A stretch of DNA of 39,140 bases. Source: Bacteroidota bacterium. Its GTDB lineage: Bacteria > Bacteroidota > Bacteroidia > Bacteroidales > FEN-979. Location: NCBI GenBank assembly GCA_026391715.1, contig JAPLDO010000017.1:1-39140 (forward strand), in the 5' to 3' direction. Below the pieces are notes generated by a model. The model was not told the origin of the DNA and did no database searches. It saw nothing but the letters and a program-made list of their open reading frames with translations. Positions within the stretch are counted from its first letter, which is position 1. Each line of letters starts with the position of its first letter. Of this stretch, positions 1 through 6,985 are shown one piece after another. Made by a program: the position numbers and the translations under genes.

Positions 1-327
1 TTCGCTCATTTCGCCAATTTTTCCAAAGACCGAACCCTGGTGGCAATATTGCATGACGAGGTATGGCGAGCCTTCAAAATCATCGAAATGGGTGGGTTTT
101 AACAATCCCGGGTGGTTCAGGTTGAAAACCAGCGCGTACTCCTTGCTGAAAAGCTCCAGCCCTTTGTCGTCCATTCCCTGGCCGGGGGCAAAGATTTTCA
201 CGGCCACTTCAAGGTTGCCCGATTTGGTGTCTTCGGCCAGCCAAACCTGGCTGTAGCCGCCAACGCCCAACAGCTTTTTCAGGAGGTATCTGTTGGCGAA
301 TTTGTGGTTGGGTTGAAGGGGGGGCAT
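1..327 (-). CDS. Hanks-type Ser/Thr protein kinase, N-terminal fragment
   Basis: This is the first 109 codons of a eukaryotic-like Ser/Thr kinase; the rest lies beyond the left edge. The N-lobe is clear: a glycine-rich loop LLGVGGYSQVWLA at about residues 19-31, the beta-3 lysine in VAVKIF, and the hinge strand LVMQYC. It resembles the N-lobe of the kinase-FGE gene upstream (shared VWxA, KIF and LVM patterns, and similar insertions around the C-helix), so the two are probably paralogues. The start is an ATG with no clear ribosome binding site, as is usual in Bacteroidota. A 520-base gap full of repeats separates it from the upstream gene. Its C-terminal domains cannot be seen; given the paralogy, a transmembrane helix and FGE domain are plausible but inferred. 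Confidence 0.85.
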   Translation of the reverse strand, partial: MPPLQPNHKFANRYLLKKLLGVGGYSQVWLAEDTKSGNLEVAVKIFAPGQGMDDKGLELFSKEYALVFNLNHPGLLKPTHFDDFEGSPYLVMQYCHQGSVFGKIGEMSE

Positions 328-343
328 GTTTTTTATTTTATGG

Positions 344-361
344 TTGAATCAACTCCGAAAA
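344..361. repeat. Sequence resembling the terminal inverted repeat of the window-end MITE
   Basis: TTGAATCAACTCCGAAAA matches 16 of 18 positions of the left terminal repeat of the elements at 38395 and 38930 (consensus TTGAGTCCACTCCGAAAA). No matching right end is seen nearby. It lies just upstream of the partial kinase gene. It may be a solo terminus or chance. Confidence 0.3.
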
Positions 362-375
362 ACTGAAAATGATGT

Positions 376-679
376 TGAACCGCAGAGGCGCGGAGGCGCA
401 GAGAATACTCCCAGTTAAAAGGGAGGACATTAAGAAAGATAGTTGTGAAATTCTTCATTGGTTTCTCACCCCACCCCCAACCCCTCCCCAAAAAGGGAGG
501 GGAGTGGTGTTCTATGTAGGTTAAACCGTTGATTGACATACTATAAGTTGTTTAGAACCGCCTCCCCCTTCCCTTCGTGGGGAAGGGGGCCGGGGGGAAG
601 GGGTGAGGAGTTATAAAGTAGGAGTAGGGTAAACAGATTCAACAACATCCATCTCTGCGCCTCTGCGCCTCCGCGGTAA
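376..679. repeat. Composite inverted repeat carrying two nested G/C-rich palindromes
   Basis: Most of the gene-free stretch 328-847 is one structure. Outer arms of about 26 bases at 378-403 (ACCGCAGAGGCGCGGAGG...) and 652-677 (its near reverse complement) flank two inner hairpins: one at about 465-509 (CCCCTCCCC, A-rich loop, GGGAGGGG) and one in the opposite sense at about 566-610 (CCTTCCC, loop, GGGAAGGGGG). No convincing coding sequence was found inside. Elements with arms of this kind are known intergenic repeats in many bacterial genomes. Bases 680-847 hold no recognised feature. Confidence 0.7.
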
Positions 680-847
680 TAATATCTTTCGTATCGTCCT
701 CATGGTTATTTCTTAATCCTTTCAATCTTTTTATGCGAAATTGTCAATATTCGTTTTTCTTCATCGGCCGTTCGTCCCTCACTCCCTCTTTATGCAAAAC
801 TCATCTCTTCTTTGCTCAAAGGAATAGCCTCGACAACTTCCATTGAA

Positions 848-2794
848 CTACGGGACGAAGGCGAGGCGGAAGCCGAGAGAGATGTCGCGGTTGTCGGGGG
901 CGTTGTTGATGCGGTATTCCGGCCGGCAGAAAGAGGAAAAGAGGATCCCCGACCCGCCGCGCCCCACGTGCCTGTAACCAGATGATGGGCCTTTCGGATT
1001 GGAAGTCGGACTGCCCTGATAATCATCATACCAGTCGCTGCACCACTCCCAAACATTCCCGCTCATGTCATAAAGCCCAAGTTCATTCGGTTGCTTCTGC
1101 CCCACCGGGTGTGTTTTTGAACCAGAATTTTCACTATACCATGCCACATCTCCAACACTGTTGCTTCCGGAATAGGTATATCCATTGCTTTTATCTCCTC
1201 CTTTAGCGGCGTATTCCCATTCAGCCTCTGTTGGCAAACGGTAACTCTTTCCGGTTTTTTGGTTCAGCTTTTGTATGAACTCCTGAACATCGTTCCATGA
1301 TACGTTCTCAACCGGGCAATCATCGCATCCGGAATAGTTACTGGGATTATAGCCCATAACAGCACGCCATTGAATCTGTGTGACTTCATATTTCCCAATG
1401 TAGAAGTCACCAATGGTTACCGAATGCACCGGCCTTTCGGCATATTCACCGTCACTTGTGCCCATGTTGAAAGTGCCGCCTTGAACAAACACCATAATTT
1501 TAGCTTGTGAAGCGGCTGTGCTGTCAGCTACCCGGATACTGTCTGCAAGGCGTTTTATCTCCATTTCGTATGCACTTGGATTTCTTGGCCAAAGAATGGC
1601 AGCCAAAACACCAATAACAACCACCATCGCAACAATGATCCAAGGCGTGGGGTTATTCTTTTTGGCAGCAGGAATTTCAGGTTTACTCTGAGATTCCGGT
1701 TGAAGTTGGCTTTGTGGTATAGGTTGCGTTTCTCGTCCCTTTATCTTTATCGCTTCCTCCAAAGCGGCGTCGAAGCGATCGCGGCTAATGTTCCCATAGC
1801 GTTTGTTGAGGTCGTAAAAGAGTTGGTCTCGATGTTGGGCAGTGGGCTGGCTTTTGTGGCGTTTTACAAAGTCCGCAATTTCGCCGGCGGCAATTGCTTT
1901 TTGAAGGTTTTCGGCGCTGGATGGAGCTGGTGGCGGCTCGTCGCCGGTTCCATGTTTTGCAATGGTATCCCAAAATCCGCGGTCAAGGAATTTACGTGCA
2001 ACCTCTTCCAATTGACGAGCAGTGGGACGGTTTTGCGGGTACCGTTCCATACAGGAGTGCATGATCTCCTGAAGCCGGCGGGAGTAGGTTTCTGACAGAT
2101 CGGGCATCGGCATGCCAATCACCGCGGCATTGCCTCCCATTCCGCTCCACGGCAGAGCGCCTGTACACAACTCAAACAACATCACCCCAAGAGAAAAGAT
2201 ATCGGACGCGGGGCTGAGCTTGCGCGATTCGCTCATCTCCGGCGGACTGTACGCAAAAGTGCCGCCCTTTGTGTTAGAGGCGCGTATCAGCGAGCTTCGC
2301 ATTTTCAGCGAGATGCCAAAGTCGGCAAGCAGGTAGTTGCCGCTGTAATCAATAAGAATATTTTCCGGCTTAATGTCGAGGTGAAGCGCCGGCTTCTCCT
2401 GTGTATGCAGGTAGTTGAGAGCTCCGCACACCTGGTAGAGTATCCGTGCAATTTCCCGTTCGGGAAGTTCATTCTCCTGCTGCAACTTTTGGTAAAGCGA
2501 GCCGCCCGGCATATATGGCATCACAAGGCAGGGCGATTCATCGGCAACAAAATAATCGGTCATTTTAACGAGACGGTTGTCGTCGAAGAGGCTGGTAAGC
2601 TCAAACTCATCGCGGAACATGCTGATGAGCGAATCATCCAGTCCTTTGTCGGGCATGAATATTTTGATAGCCACGGGCATACCGCCGGCTTTTTCATCAT
2701 CGGCTTTCCATACAACCGAAAAACCGCCCGATCCGATGCGACGCTCAAGGCGGTATCGGTTATTGAGAATGGTATTGGTTTCTAATCTTAGCAT
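848..2794 (-). CDS. Receptor-like Ser/Thr kinase with C-terminal FGE-sulfatase (C-type-lectin-like fold) domain
   Basis: This 648-residue protein has three parts. A kinase domain lies at about 14-270: glycine loop GSGGFSVVW, Lys44 in AIK, a catalytic loop with HLD in place of HRD (Asp140), DFG at 158-160, and a PPE motif. A proline/glutamine-rich linker is followed by one transmembrane helix at about 384-402. An FGE-sulfatase domain fills 435-648 (GGTFNMG, VTQIQW, RLPTEAEWEYAA, GNVWEW, RGGS, GFRL). The kinase should be cytoplasmic and the FGE domain periplasmic, so it probably senses a ligand rather than making formylglycine. I chose the ATG at 2794; an earlier TTG at 2821 would add nine residues of no visible merit. 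The last 37 codons are about 66 percent G+C and look like a DGR variable region (separate entry). Neighbours are a PP2C phosphatase upstream and a kinase paralogue downstream. Confidence 0.9.
   Translation of the reverse strand: MLRLETNTILNNRYRLERRIGSGGFSVVWKADDEKAGGMPVAIKIFMPDKGLDDSLISMFRDEFELTSLFDDNRLVKMTDYFVADESPCLVMPYMPGGSLYQKLQQENELPEREIARILYQVCGALNYLHTQEKPALHLDIKPENILIDYSGNYLLADFGISLKMRSSLIRASNTKGGTFAYSPPEMSESRKLSPASDIFSLGVMLFELCTGALPWSGMGGNAAVIGMPMPDLSETYSRRLQEIMHSCMERYPQNRPTARQLEEVARKFLDRGFWDTIAKHGTGDEPPPAPSSAENLQKAIAAGEIADFVKRHKSQPTAQHRDQLFYDLNKRYGNISRDRFDAALEEAIKIKGRETQPIPQSQLQPESQSKPEIPAAKKNNPTPWIIVAMVVVIGVLAAILWPRNPSAYEMEIKRLADSIRVADSTAASQAKIMVFVQGGTFNMGTSDGEYAERPVHSVTIGDFYIGKYEVTQIQWRAVMGYNPSNYSGCDDCPVENVSWNDVQEFIQKLNQKTGKSYRLPTEAEWEYAAKGGDKSNGYTYSGSNSVGDVAWYSENSGSKTHPVGQKQPNELGLYDMSGNVWEWCSDWYDDYQGSPTSNPKGPSSGYRHVGRGGSGILFSSFCRPEYRINNAPDNRDISLGFRLAFVP
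851..961 (-). other. Candidate DGR variable region in the FGE domain
   Basis: These 37 codons run from RGGS to the stop. I count 73 G or C in 111 bases (66 percent), well above the rest of the gene by eye. They follow the usual DGR target pattern: RGGS, six variable residues (ILFSSF), CRPEYR, INNA, PDNR, DISL, GFRL. In DGR templates the variable slots are mostly AAY codons, mutated only at adenines. Here the slots read ATC, CTC, TTT, TCC, TCT, TTC, then ATC AAC AAC GCC, then GAC ATC TCT CTC. All end in C or T, as adenine substitution in AAC, AAT or ATC codons would give. The 3' end is G/C-rich, as expected for an initiation-of-homing site. One misfit is GGG where many targets have the TGG of GGSW. 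No template repeat or reverse transcriptase is present here. Confidence 0.55.
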
Positions 2795-2830
2795 AATGAG
2801 GTTATTATCTAAATATATCAATTAATCAGC

Positions 2831-2872
2831 GCCCCTTCCCCCCGACCCCATTCCCCAAAAAGGGAAGGGGGA
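2831..2872. repeat. G/C-rich intergenic palindrome
   Basis: A pyrimidine-rich run (CCCCTTCCCCCC...) folds onto GGGAAGGGGG across an A-rich loop. It belongs to the same loose family as the hairpins at about 465-509, 566-610 and 4467-4540, and those inside the MITE-like elements. It sits between the PP2C gene and the kinase-FGE gene, so it may act on readthrough or transcript stability (inference). Confidence 0.6.
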
Positions 2873-2877
2873 GGCTC

Positions 2878-2926
2878 AACCTTGAACCTTGAACCTTGAA
2901 CCTTGAACTTTGAACTTTGAACCTTA
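2878..2926. repeat. Seven tandem heptanucleotides ending in the PP2C stop codon
   Basis: On the plus strand the unit AACCTTG occurs four times, then AACTTTG twice, then AACCTTA, with no gap. The last three bases are the complement of the PP2C stop codon TAA. The unit is not a multiple of three, but copy-number change would fall outside the reading frame. Confidence 0.9.
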
Positions 2927-4423
2927 CTTTGGATTAATATCCGGCAAAAACCTGAAAAGCTCCTTCACCGCTTCGTTCAGGTCAGAAATACCCGTTCCGT
3001 CATAACCTTGAAGCGCGTTTTTTGCTTTATACAGCGTTTTGATATCATCGCTGGTAAGTGTGGCAGCTTTAGCTTTATTTATGCATTTACCGAGTTCATT
3101 TTTAAATGCCTTTGAGAAGTTGTCCTCCTTTGGCGGTTTATAACCATTTTTTACTTTAATAAGGGCGTCAAGTGTTGGCTTATATTTCTCAGTCGTATTT
3201 TCGGCTTTCGCTTTTACCACCGATGGTTTGCTTAATGAATTGCCGGTATTTGCCTGTTTTTTCTCAGCTTTCGCATCTTTCTCATCAGCTTCCGGTGTTT
3301 TCTCACGGGCGTCGGAATTATTGGGTTTTGCATTGTTTTCCTTCGGAATGGGTTTGACTTTTTGAATGACCGAATCTCCCTTTTTGGTTGAATTTGCCTT
3401 GTCGCCCTTGAAAAGACCAATAATCGTTGGCCGGTTTTGCCAGGCAATAAGTCCAAGCAAAATGACAATGACTGCGAGAAGCAGGATTTTACCGCGCATG
3501 GCGTTTTTTTTTTGCCGGGGAACTGGGGCGTTCACTGCATCATTTGAGGCGGCTGCCTGTTTGCCATGTGTTGCCGCCGGTCTCGGTTCCGGAGGAAGTG
3601 GGCTGTCAACATTGGTAACATGGGCAAGCAGTACTGTGATGTTATCGTTGCCTCCGGCTTTGTTGGCTTCGTCAATAAGCGCTCTGGCAGCGTCGGCAGC
3701 GGTGGGGTTGCCGCTCATAACCAACTCGATATTACTGTCGGTTACCATTCCATTCAGTCCATCGGAACAAATAAGTATTGCGTCGTCACTCTGAATGTTA
3801 TACGTTGTATAGCCGGGATTTGGCGGTCTTTTGGCTTCGCCAAGACTCTGTGTTATGATGTTGCTTTGCGGATGATAGAAAGCCTGCTCAGCAGTTATTT
3901 TGCCGGCGTCAACCAGTTCCTGAACATAAGAATGGTCATGAGAAAGCTGTATCAGCCCCGACTTATTGTGCAGATAAAGCCGGCTGTCGCCAACCCAGGT
4001 AATGAACGCTTTGTTTTTGATAACCCATGCAACCACAAGCGTAGTTCCCATGCCTTCGGTTTCGGGAAACTGTTTCTCGTGATCAATAAGGTCTTTTTGC
4101 GCGGCTTTAACCGATTCGATAAGAATGGATTTTACTGCGGCTTCCTTATCGGGCATTGCCTGTGCAATTTGCTGCTGAATAAAGGTTTTAACGGATTCAA
4201 CTGCAATTTTGGACGCGACTTCTCCGGCATTTGTTCCGCCCATGCCATCGGCTACAATCAGCAGCGATCCTTTTTCAGAAAGCCCTTTGACTTCCCTTGA
4301 ATCGAAAAAAACCCATTCGCCGCTTTCCAGGTCGGGGATGTAGCTATGATAATCTTCGTTGTGGTCGCGCTCCATTCCTCTGTCGGTGAGCGCAATTATC
4401 TGTAAATCGGTTTTTGTTGCCAT
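2924..4423 (-). CDS. PP2C-family Ser/Thr phosphatase with membrane anchor
   Basis: A PPM/PP2C metal-dependent phosphatase of 499 residues, expected to reverse the phosphorylation made by the neighbouring kinases. The catalytic domain spans about 8-268 with its motifs in order: DRG at 14-16, NED near 22-24, ADGMGG at 58-63, GTT at 126-128, GDSR at 145-148, SDGL at 220-223 and GGNDNIT at 257-263. All metal-binding aspartates appear to be present. A proline-rich linker leads to one transmembrane helix at about 312-329, followed by a Lys/Glu-rich, low-complexity tail and a helical C-terminal segment of unknown role, probably periplasmic. The start is an ATG. The gap to the upstream gene is 122 bases and holds a palindromic repeat; the gap downstream holds the heptanucleotide repeat. 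Confidence 0.93.
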   Translation of the reverse strand: MATKTDLQIIALTDRGMERDHNEDYHSYIPDLESGEWVFFDSREVKGLSEKGSLLIVADGMGGTNAGEVASKIAVESVKTFIQQQIAQAMPDKEAAVKSILIESVKAAQKDLIDHEKQFPETEGMGTTLVVAWVIKNKAFITWVGDSRLYLHNKSGLIQLSHDHSYVQELVDAGKITAEQAFYHPQSNIITQSLGEAKRPPNPGYTTYNIQSDDAILICSDGLNGMVTDSNIELVMSGNPTAADAARALIDEANKAGGNDNITVLLAHVTNVDSPLPPEPRPAATHGKQAAASNDAVNAPVPRQKKNAMRGKILLLAVIVILLGLIAWQNRPTIIGLFKGDKANSTKKGDSVIQKVKPIPKENNAKPNNSDAREKTPEADEKDAKAEKKQANTGNSLSKPSVVKAKAENTTEKYKPTLDALIKVKNGYKPPKEDNFSKAFKNELGKCINKAKAATLTSDDIKTLYKAKNALQGYDGTGISDLNEAVKELFRFLPDINPK

Positions 4424-4466
4424 ATATGGAATTTTTTAAGGATACACTTTGATAAATTATTAATTG

Positions 4467-4540
4467 CCTCCCCCTCTCCTTTAGGAGGGGTGGCGGCGGG
4501 GGGTGAGGTGTATTTTCTTCCCCCCATCCCTTGCGGCGAA
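4467..4540. repeat. G/C-rich intergenic palindrome
   Basis: CCTCCCCCTCTCCT pairs imperfectly with AGGAGGGG, followed by a G-run (GGCGGGGGGTGAGG) and a second C-run. It occupies the gap between the secreted protein gene and the PP2C gene and belongs to the same family as the other intergenic palindromes of this region. Confidence 0.55.
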
Positions 4541-4545
4541 GAATT

Positions 4546-5427
4546 TTATTTTTTTCCTGACTTTTTCTTTTTGGTATTTTTACTATTCTGGTCTTCAGGA
4601 GGTTTTTGATTAATAGGCGTAAGCGGCATTTTGGGTTCAGGTGTATTTATTGCAGGTTTTTCGGGGATGGAGGCAACGCGATAGTTAAGAAGTTTTTTAA
4701 CAACAACTCCGCTAAGTTGCCATTCAACTTTGCCTGCGCTGTATAACGGCAGAATATAGAATCCTCCCGCTACCCTGGTCGGATTACTCGGGCTTTTGAT
4801 TTTACCGGGCAATTCTTTATCAGCATATTCAGGTTTATCTTTATAAATGGAGAGCTTTATCCGGGAGCTATCATTAAGGTTGAGATCGCTATCGTTATTG
4901 CCCAGCGCGAGCCAGCCCGCATCTGATTTTGCCAGATACTGGATTTTCAACCCCTTTGCCGTAGTATTTAAGCTATAAGCATAAATTCCTGATATTTTCA
5001 TCAAAGAATCATTCGCCGGCATTTTCATCAGAGTATCAGGTTTAACCTGGATGAATTTATTGCTGTAAACCGCCCTTGCGGATGCATCGGAGAGTGTTGG
5101 TTTAAGAGTGTCAATGGTTAGATATTCCTGGTAATTTGGGTCGCCTGCCCAGGGGGTAAGTAATTTATTGTCGCACCAAAGCTTTCCATCGGCAAGTACA
5201 GCTACGGCGTAAATTCTGCCAAAGTATTTGTTTTCGCCCCTGCCAAAAACGAGGGCAGGGTTGTTGCCCGATTGCAGCACATAATCCTGCCTGATAATAT
5301 AAACGACACTGTCGAGACAATTCTGAACAATCTCCTGGTTGCCGCTTAGGAACCTGAAATCCTGTTGCGCCTTTATCGTAAGGCTGCTTATCAGGATAAA
5401 AAATAAAATAAAAGATTTAAGTTTCAT
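4546..5427 (-). CDS. Exported protein of unknown function in the kinase/phosphatase cluster
   Basis: I do not recognise a family. The 293-residue product starts with a signal peptide (MKLKSFILFFILISSLTIKA, with likely cleavage after KAQ), so it is exported. The middle is a mixed, strand-rich sequence. The C-terminal 45 residues are rich in Pro and Asn and end in a Lys-rich tail (KKKKSGKK). The start is the ATG at 5427, which puts the signal peptide at the N-terminus; the TTG nine bases upstream is less likely. It begins 12 bases after the stop of the FHA-protease gene, so co-expression and a role alongside the outer protease domain are likely (inference). It could be a ligand, substrate or regulator of the periplasmic domains made by its neighbours. 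Confidence 0.8.
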   Translation of the reverse strand: MKLKSFILFFILISSLTIKAQQDFRFLSGNQEIVQNCLDSVVYIIRQDYVLQSGNNPALVFGRGENKYFGRIYAVAVLADGKLWCDNKLLTPWAGDPNYQEYLTIDTLKPTLSDASARAVYSNKFIQVKPDTLMKMPANDSLMKISGIYAYSLNTTAKGLKIQYLAKSDAGWLALGNNDSDLNLNDSSRIKLSIYKDKPEYADKELPGKIKSPSNPTRVAGGFYILPLYSAGKVEWQLSGVVVKKLLNYRVASIPEKPAINTPEPKMPLTPINQKPPEDQNSKNTKKKKSGKK

Positions 5428-5439
5428 GTTTTCCAATTT

Positions 5440-6939
5440 TTATTGCTGAATAGCTGAGAGAGGAACTATCATACCTGTATTCTCGCCTGCGCCCGCTGAA
5501 ACAATACCAATGGCATAGTATTTTGCTTCGGCTTCATTGAATACGAATACAGGTCCGCCGGAATTGCCATGTTCAAAATTCCTGTCGGTAACCAGAATAT
5601 ATCCGTTTTGTAATTGTGTTGAAGAAACGATGCAACTGCCATATATCGGAGAAATATTGGTAGGCGAGCTTGCGCCCAGCCCGAGGGGATATCCAAGAAT
5701 ATGCAGTTTCTGTTGTTGCTTAAGAATGGCAGAAATATCGGAATATGCTGAGATGCCTCCCTGTTTGCCTGCATTGGTAAAAGCCCAGTCGTCGGCGCTC
5801 AAATGAGCTACCCTAAACAAAACAGGCGAGCCGTCTTCATCTGTTTCTGTCTTTATTTCATCTGCAAACCGGTTGCATTTAAAATTTGAAGTGGTGAATG
5901 AAATTGTAGAGCCATTGGGAGAATAAGCGGTAATGAAAGCTGTTACGCTGCCTCCGTTTGAAGCTACGCTATTGAGCAAAAGTCCGGTTTCATCTTCAGA
6001 ATTGATGAAGAACCAAGGTTCAACCACATGGCGGGCTGTTATAAATCTACCATCGTTCAGCAGGAATCCGGTGCCACTCCATTTGTAATCTATCTCTTTC
6101 TTTTTGCCGTTATATTCAGCCACCAATTTGTCAACAAACATGAAATATACATCTGGAAAAAGGCTGTTCATGTTCATTGATGAAGGAACAGAATTCCCGG
6201 TTGTTCCGCCTGCAGGACCGCTGCTGGCGCTCTTGGCGAGTTGCGCCATTTGCGATTCGAGCCGGCGGCGCGCATCATCGCTTTTTTTAACCTGGCGCTG
6301 AAGTGAGTCAACATCTCCTTTGAAATTTTTGGCAGTTTCAAACAATTCCTTGTTTTTTGCCACCAGATCTTTAATCTGGGTTTGACCCTGATACAGGAAA
6401 TATCCGGCAATCAACATCCCCAGAAGAAAAACAGCAGATAGCGCCATGATAGCCTTTTTATATGGTTTAAGCGCCTGCTGCCTGAAAAGGCTGAGCCTGC
6501 GCGAAAGTCCGATAGATTTAACGCCAGGATTGGCTGGAACAAGAAATCCGATTTTTGGTCCTTCCATCGAAAGTTGAATTTCATCGCCATTCTGTAGAAA
6601 CCATTGGTTTTTAATCGGGCGACCGTTGATTAGCGTTGGATTTGAAGCCGACAACTGCTTTAGAACCCAGTTATTGCCTTCGCGTGCAATGGCTGCATGA
6701 CGCCGGCTTACCGTCGGAAACATATCGCCAAACTGAACCTGGCATTTTGGGTCGCGCCCCAGTTCAATATAGTCAATGATTATTTCCTGTATTTGTCCTG
6801 CCCTGTAACGGTCGGATGTTACCTTGTGTTCCAGAATAAAATAGGTTCTGCCACCGCCGCCAAAAATGGACTTTACGCCGGCGCCTATTGATTTTGAGAA
6901 TTGGTTGTTCTCCTTATGCTCAGTTTCTCTCGTTGCCAT
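5440..6939 (-). CDS. FHA domain, transmembrane helix and trypsin-like serine protease fusion
   Basis: The 499-residue protein joins a phosphothreonine-reading domain to a protease. An FHA domain covers about 32-135 (LGR at 60-62, SRRHA at 78-82, NGRPI near 105). One transmembrane helix lies at about 162-183, followed by a heptad-like coiled coil (185-235) and a Gly/Ser linker. The protease domain from about 260 has a likely catalytic triad: His304 in TARHVV, Asp384 in ADDW (Asp383 also possible) and Ser460 in GNSGGP. The expected topology puts FHA in the cytoplasm and the protease in the periplasm, so phosphorylation inside could control proteolysis outside. It starts 46 bases after the kinase-FHA gene. 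Single-protein fusions of this kind are uncommon in my experience; the functional link is inferred. Confidence 0.88.
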   Translation of the reverse strand: MATRETEHKENNQFSKSIGAGVKSIFGGGGRTYFILEHKVTSDRYRAGQIQEIIIDYIELGRDPKCQVQFGDMFPTVSRRHAAIAREGNNWVLKQLSASNPTLINGRPIKNQWFLQNGDEIQLSMEGPKIGFLVPANPGVKSIGLSRRLSLFRQQALKPYKKAIMALSAVFLLGMLIAGYFLYQGQTQIKDLVAKNKELFETAKNFKGDVDSLQRQVKKSDDARRRLESQMAQLAKSASSGPAGGTTGNSVPSSMNMNSLFPDVYFMFVDKLVAEYNGKKKEIDYKWSGTGFLLNDGRFITARHVVEPWFFINSEDETGLLLNSVASNGGSVTAFITAYSPNGSTISFTTSNFKCNRFADEIKTETDEDGSPVLFRVAHLSADDWAFTNAGKQGGISAYSDISAILKQQQKLHILGYPLGLGASSPTNISPIYGSCIVSSTQLQNGYILVTDRNFEHGNSGGPVFVFNEAEAKYYAIGIVSAGAGENTGMIVPLSAIQQ

Positions 6940-6985
6940 AATTATCTTTTTATGAATGATGAATTTTGGTTATCTCTTTTTAGCG

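Noticed and set aside
1-847. DGR template repeat or reverse transcriptase next to the variable region
   Set aside because: I looked downstream of the kinase-FGE gene, where they often lie, and found only repeats and the next kinase gene.
790-1056. Open frame overlapping the 3' end of the kinase-FGE gene
   Set aside because: It is the shadow of the G/C-rich tail in another frame. Its last 17 codons lie beyond the stop and look protein-like, but there is no family match.
2795-2821. Longer N-terminus of the kinase-FGE protein from a TTG
   Set aside because: The extension has no conserved residues and an ATG lies nine codons in, close to the kinase fold start. Similar TTG extensions were rejected for the secreted protein at 5427, trmH, pnuC and tktN.
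2878-2926. CRISPR array
   Set aside because: The heptamers are contiguous with no spacers; no cas genes are present anywhere in the window.
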